This document shows positions 60,439-64,000 of a DNA stretch of 64,000 nt, piece by piece. Position 1 is the stretch's first letter; each line of letters starts with the position of its first letter. A program made the position numbers and the translations under genes. The notes below the pieces were generated by a model. That model was not told the origin of the DNA. It saw nothing but the letters and a program-made list of their open reading frames with translations, and did no database searches. The stretch is from Anaeromyxobacter diazotrophicus (GTDB lineage: Bacteria > Myxococcota > Myxococcia > Myxococcales > Anaeromyxobacteraceae), in contig NZ_BJTG01000002.1 of assembly GCF_013340205.1 (NCBI RefSeq), positions 372,001-436,000 of the forward strand. Direction: 5' to 3'.

Positions 60439-62511
60439 ATGGTGGCGGCACGCGCAGCGCTCCTGGCCGTGTCAGTAGCCGTCTCTCTCCCCGCCTCGGC
60501 GGCCGCGCCGTTCGCCGAGGGCATGATCACCCTCACGTTCGACGACAACCTGGCGTCGCAGTACACGCTCGCGAGACCCGCGCTGAACCAGCACGGGTTC
60601 CACGCGACCTTCTACCTCATCTCCGGGAGGCTCGGGCGCGGCACCGGCCTGACGGTGGCGCAGGCCCAGGACCTCGTCGCCGACGGGCACGAGATCGGCA
60701 GCCACACCGTCGACCACCTGAACCTGACCACGCTCTCGGACGCCGACCTCGCGTACCAGCTCGGCGAGTCGAAGCGCCAGCTCGAGTCCATGCTCGGCCT
60801 GGCCGACGTCCCGAGCTTCGCCTCCCCGTTCGGCGCCTACGACGCGCGGGTGCTCGCCGCGATCCAGCAGGTCTACGCGTCGCACCGCACCTGCAACCTC
60901 CCCACCCTCGACTTCGCCGACACCGACCGTTACCAGCTCCTCGCCGGCGACACGCCCCTCCTGCTCTCGGACATCGAGCGGTGGGTCGACACCGCGCTGC
61001 AGCAGCGCACCTGGATCATCCTGTACCTGCACAACCTCACGGACACGGTCGTCGCCTCGACCGACTTCGCCTACTCGGACTTCCTGGCCGCGCTCGACTA
61101 CATCGCGCAGCGCAAGATCAAGGTGGTCACCATCCGGGAGGGGGTGGCGCTCATGTCCGGGGCGGGAGGTCCGCCGCCTCCTCCCCCCCCACCTCCGCCG
61201 CCGCCGCCGCCAACCGGTACGTACACGCCGGTGGCGTGGAGCGGCTGGGAGCGGGACGGGGTCTCGGTCGGCCCGGCGGTGGCGTTCGCGGGGCGCACCG
61301 CGCAGGCCCTCACCGAGGCGAGCGGCGGCACCTACCACTACCTCGTGGGCAGCGACCCGACGCGCGCGACGGGGAGCTGGGAGCTGACGGTGGTCGCGCA
61401 CGCGGACCGGGGCGACAAGCTCTACCTGCAGCTCGACCCTGGGGGCGCGCCGTACCCGCAGGCGAAGTTCGACCTCTCGACCGGGGTGGTGCACTCCTCC
61501 GCCGGCGGGGGGGCGACGGTGGCGGCCTCGATCGACGACCTGGGCGGCGGCTGGTACCGGTGCCACCTGCTGGTCTCGAGCCCGCTCCAGGCGGTGGACG
61601 CGCTCGTGAGCCTGCTCGCCCCCACCTGGGCGACGAGCTACGCCGGGGACGGGAGCCGCGACGTCTACATCGCCGAGGTGACCCTCGATCTGCGCACGGG
61701 GGCGCCTCCGCCTCCGCCGTCTCCGCCGCCCGCCGCGCCCCCGCCCACGCTGACCAGCGTGGCGCCGGGAGGCGGTCCAGCCGCGGGAGGGACGGTGGTG
61801 ACCCTGAGCGGCGGCGGGTTCGCCTCCGGCGTGACCGTCGCGTTCGGCGGCGCCGCCGCGGCGGTCGCGAGCGCCTCGGCGACGTCGCTCGCGGTCACCG
61901 CGCCGGCGCACGCGGCGGGGGTCGTGGACGTGAAGGTGACGAACCCCGACGGCCAGTCCGCCACGCTGGCGGGCGCGTTCGCCTACGCGGCGCCTCCTCC
62001 TCCACCGCCGCCTCCTCCGCCGCCCGTCGGTACGTACACGCCGGTGGCGTGGAGCGGCTGGGAGCGGAACGGGGTCCTGGTCGGCCCGGCGGTGGCGTTC
62101 GCGGGGCGCACCGCGCAGGCCCTCACCGAGGCGAGCGGCGGCACCTACCACTACCTCGTGGGCAGCGACCCGACGCGCGCGACGGGGAGCTGGGAGCTGA
62201 CGGCGGTCGCGCACGCGGACCAGGGGAGCCAGCTCTACCTGCAGCTCGACCCCGGAGGCGCGCCCTACCCGCAGGCGAGGTTCGACCTGGCGGGCGGGGC
62301 GGTGCGCTCCTCCGCGGGCGGCGGGGCGACGGTGGCGGCCTCGATCGACGACCTGGGCGGCGGCTGGTACCGGTGCCACCTGCTGGTCTCGAGCCCGCTC
62401 CAGGCGGTGGACGCCCTCGTGAGCCTGCTCGCCCCCACCTGGGCGACGAGCTACGCGGGGACCGCGGGGCGCGGCGTCTACGTCGCCGAGGTGACCCTCG
62501 ACCGGCGGTGA
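60439..62511 (+). CDS. Secreted polysaccharide deacetylase with duplicated accessory domains
   Basis: 690 aa. A signal peptide (about 1-26) is followed by a NodB deacetylase domain (about 30-230) with the metal Asp in TLTFDDN and His pair in GSHTVDHLN. A Pro-rich linker leads to module A (about 258-420), an IPT/TIG-like fold (about 435-515, SVAPGGGPAAGGTVVTLSG), a second Pro-rich linker, and module B, a near copy of module A, at the C-terminus. The modules may be carbohydrate-binding but match no family I can name. Likely acts on chitin-like, peptidoglycan or exopolysaccharide N-acetyl groups. Confidence 0.85.
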   Translation: MVAARAALLAVSVAVSLPASAAAPFAEGMITLTFDDNLASQYTLARPALNQHGFHATFYLISGRLGRGTGLTVAQAQDLVADGHEIGSHTVDHLNLTTLSDADLAYQLGESKRQLESMLGLADVPSFASPFGAYDARVLAAIQQVYASHRTCNLPTLDFADTDRYQLLAGDTPLLLSDIERWVDTALQQRTWIILYLHNLTDTVVASTDFAYSDFLAALDYIAQRKIKVVTIREGVALMSGAGGPPPPPPPPPPPPPPTGTYTPVAWSGWERDGVSVGPAVAFAGRTAQALTEASGGTYHYLVGSDPTRATGSWELTVVAHADRGDKLYLQLDPGGAPYPQAKFDLSTGVVHSSAGGGATVAASIDDLGGGWYRCHLLVSSPLQAVDALVSLLAPTWATSYAGDGSRDVYIAEVTLDLRTGAPPPPPSPPPAAPPPTLTSVAPGGGPAAGGTVVTLSGGGFASGVTVAFGGAAAAVASASATSLAVTAPAHAAGVVDVKVTNPDGQSATLAGAFAYAAPPPPPPPPPPPVGTYTPVAWSGWERNGVLVGPAVAFAGRTAQALTEASGGTYHYLVGSDPTRATGSWELTAVAHADQGSQLYLQLDPGGAPYPQARFDLAGGAVRSSAGGGATVAASIDDLGGGWYRCHLLVSSPLQAVDALVSLLAPTWATSYAGTAGRGVYVAEVTLDRR
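61216..61697. repeat. Accessory module repeat, copy A
   Basis: About 480 bp starting GGTACGTACACGCCGG and encoding module A of the deacetylase. The DNA is nearly identical to 62029-62508, with scattered single-base differences, so duplication or gene conversion is recent. Confidence 0.9.
62029..62508. repeat. Accessory module repeat, copy B
   Basis: A near-identical copy of 61216-61697 encoding module B at the C-terminus. The copies are direct and in frame, and the intervening 330 bp encode the IPT-like domain, so recombination between them would delete that domain and leave a shorter in-frame protein. Confidence 0.9.
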
Positions 62512-62572
62512 GCCTCCGGCTTCCCCGTGCTCCCGGGTCGGCGGAAGCGCCGCGGGCGTAGGTGAAAAGTGG

Positions 62573-62644
62573 TGGGGCGCGAGGGACTCGAACCCTCAGC
62601 CTACGGCTTAAAAGGCCGCAGCTCTACCGTTGAGCTAGCGCCCC
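62573..62644 (-). tRNA. tRNA-Lys (anticodon TTT)
   Basis: Acceptor GGGGCGC/GCGCCCC, D-arm GCTCAACGGTAGAGC, anticodon loop CTTTTAA with stem GCGGC/GCCGT, T-arm GAGGG TTCGAGT CCCTC. Discriminator A; no encoded CCA. Confidence 0.95.
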
Positions 62645-62819
62645 CTCTCGTGCGCCGACGACGTATAACCCATCCGCGGCGGCGCGCGAGTCTCCGCGCC
62701 GGCCCCGCCGGGCGCCGCCCCGTCCCGAGCCGAGGCGCGCTCCCGCCGCGTGCACATGATGCCGTGGGCGCGCGCCGCCCGGGCGGACGCCCGGAGGGCG
62801 GGCGGCGCCGGGGACCACG

Positions 62820-63626
62820 GTGACGCGCGTCGACTACCACTTCCACACCTCGTACTCGTACGACGGGCGGGCCACCCCGCCGGAGATCCTCGAGGCCGCC
62901 CGGCGCGCCGGGTTGACCACCGTCTGCGTGACCGACCACGACACCATCGAGGGCGCGCTGGCGCTGCGGGCGCTGGCGGGCGGCGCGCTGGAGGTAGTGA
63001 TCGGGTGCGAGCTCACCTGCGACGACGGCTCGCACGTGATCGGGCTCGGGCTCCAGACGATGTTCGCGGAGCGCCGGCTCCTGGAGGTGATGGACGCCAT
63101 CCACGCCCAGGGCGGCCTCGTGCTCCTGCCGCACCTCTTCCGGCGCGGCAGCGGCGTCTTCCGGCACGAGCTGCGCCGGACCCCGGCGTTCGTGGAGGAG
63201 GTCCTCGCCCGGGCCGATCTGGTCGAGTGCTTCAACGGCCGGGACACCTTCGAGCACAACGCCGCGAGCCGCGCCTTCGCCGCCGAGCGCGGCCTGTCGA
63301 GCGTGGCGAGCAGCGACGCCCACCGCGCCAGCGAGGTGGGCTCGGTCTTCGTCGAGTACGACGCGGCCGCGCCGCTCCACGGGCGCTCGCCGCGGCGGAT
63401 CTGGTTCCCGCCGCAGCGCGAGCTGCACGAGCACCCGCTGAAGCGCGCCGCCCTCGAGCTCTACCATCGGCACGCGGGGGCGCTGCCCCCGTTCGTGCGG
63501 GAAGGCTACCGCGCGGCGCGCCGGCGGCTCCGGAAGGACGACGCGGGGCGGGGCCGGGGGCCCGCCGCGCCGCAGTATCAGCTCGGGACGGCAGGGGAGG
63601 GGGGCCAGCATGCCGGCGGACCGTGA
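62820..63626 (+). CDS. PHP-domain metal-dependent phosphoesterase
   Basis: 268 aa. Metal ligands of the polymerase-and-histidinol-phosphatase fold are present: HFHTSYSYDG at the N-terminus, VTDHDTIEG, GCELTCDD, LPHLFRRG, ECFNGR and SSDAHR. No polymerase domain, so this is a stand-alone hydrolase, possibly acting on nucleotides or on the phosphate of a sugar. It overlaps the next gene by 17 nt and may belong with the polysaccharide gene cluster that begins there. Confidence 0.85.
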   Translation: MTRVDYHFHTSYSYDGRATPPEILEAARRAGLTTVCVTDHDTIEGALALRALAGGALEVVIGCELTCDDGSHVIGLGLQTMFAERRLLEVMDAIHAQGGLVLLPHLFRRGSGVFRHELRRTPAFVEEVLARADLVECFNGRDTFEHNAASRAFAAERGLSSVASSDAHRASEVGSVFVEYDAAAPLHGRSPRRIWFPPQRELHEHPLKRAALELYHRHAGALPPFVREGYRAARRRLRKDDAGRGRGPAAPQYQLGTAGEGGQHAGGP

Positions 63627-64000
63627 GCGCGGGCGCGGCGCGCAGCTCGCCGTGAAGCGGGCGCTCGACGTGGCGGGGTCGGCGCTCCTCCTGGCCGCGC
63701 TCTCGCCGGTGATGCTGCTCGTGGCGGCGGCGGTGAGGGCCGACTCCCGCGGCGGCGCGATCTTCCGCCAGCAGCGCGCCGGTCGCGGAGGGCGGCTCTT
63801 CACCATGTACAAGTTCCGGACCATGGTGGAGGGCGCGGAGCGGTCGCCGCTCGGCAGCTACTGCTACCGCGACGACCCCCGCATCACCCGCGCCGGGCGG
63901 CTCCTGCGCCGCACCAGCCTCGACGAGCTGCCGCAGCTCGTGAACGTCCTGAAGGGCGACATGAGCTTCGTCGGCCCCCGCCCCGACCTGCCCCACCACG
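63610..64000 (+). CDS. Bacterial sugar transferase (partial, 3' end beyond window)
   Basis: The first 130 codons of a WcaJ/PglC-type phosphoglycosyl transferase, which transfers a sugar-1-phosphate to undecaprenyl phosphate at the inner membrane to start exopolysaccharide or O-antigen synthesis. A basic N-terminus, a reentrant hydrophobic segment (about 22-42), then [34 protein letters not shown] and FVGPRPDLP are diagnostic. The gene is cut by the window edge. Confidence 0.92.
   Translation, partial: MPADRERGRGAQLAVKRALDVAGSALLLAALSPVMLLVAAAVRADSRGGAIFRQQRAGRGGRLFTMYKFRTMVEGAERSPLGSYCYRDDPRITRAGRLLRRTSLDELPQLVNVLKGDMSFVGPRPDLPHH

Overview
The window is one continuous stretch of very GC-rich chromosome (third codon positions almost always G or C). 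The gene content points to a myxobacterium (Myxococcota), most like Anaeromyxobacter. The clues are a pseudo-receiver/long-coiled-coil protein of the AglZ/FrzS type, a PilT-PilZ pair, a tetraheme c-type cytochrome, a J-protein/Hsp70/TPR operon, and many ATGA/GTGA overlaps. The genus call is inference from family knowledge; no rRNA or other marker is present.

Layout. 1-3011: GTCGNG hexamer repeats, lnt, and prfB with an intact programmed +1 frameshift. 3018-5029 (minus): PilT-type ATPase and a degenerate PilZ protein. 5157-9819: GT4 glycosyltransferase, amylo-1,6-glucosidase-like enzyme, MFS carrier. 9820-10313: AT-richer, hairpin-rich non-coding block. 10314-15392: MoxR ATPase and the AglZ-like protein. 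15748-17283 (minus): GAF-GGDEF diguanylate cyclase. 17417-23108: pgeF, a LysM protein, dprA, topA. 23125-26543: DksA-like protein, trmFO, a propeller lipoprotein. 26596-29968: xerC, a second repeat block, hslV, hslU. 30013-37380: argD-argF, a coupled J-TPR/Hsp70/TPR operon, argG. 37414-41604 (minus): CheW with an inserted CZB domain, a HadA/HadB-like dehydratase pair, an NAD-dependent reductase, coaE, a BamE-like protein. 41603-42742: tetraheme cytochrome and engB. 42755-46491 (minus): two small envelope proteins, an EEP nuclease coupled to an alkaline-phosphatase-superfamily enzyme, GreB. 46518-50384: metF and several small proteins, including a 29-aa membrane microprotein. 50444-56992 (minus): two tRNA-Glu genes around a lipase, then a CusA/CusB-type metal efflux pair. 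57339-64000: secreted EEP nuclease, small unknowns, an orphan receiver, a secreted polysaccharide deacetylase with duplicated domains, tRNA-Lys, a PHP phosphoesterase, and a sugar transferase cut by the window end.

Two patterns run across the window. First, (GTCGAG/GTCGCG)n hexanucleotide tracts occur between genes and also inside lnt and the efflux adaptor, where they read as Thr-Ser/Thr-Ala linkers without breaking frame. Second, at least thirteen genes have a TANNNT-like -10 hexamer only about 5-10 nt before the start codon, which suggests that leaderless or nearly leaderless transcription is common. No CRISPR array, complete insertion sequence, prophage or defence island was recognised. 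The least explained segments are the hexamer repeat family, the structured block at 9830-10240, and the chaperone operon placed between the arginine genes.
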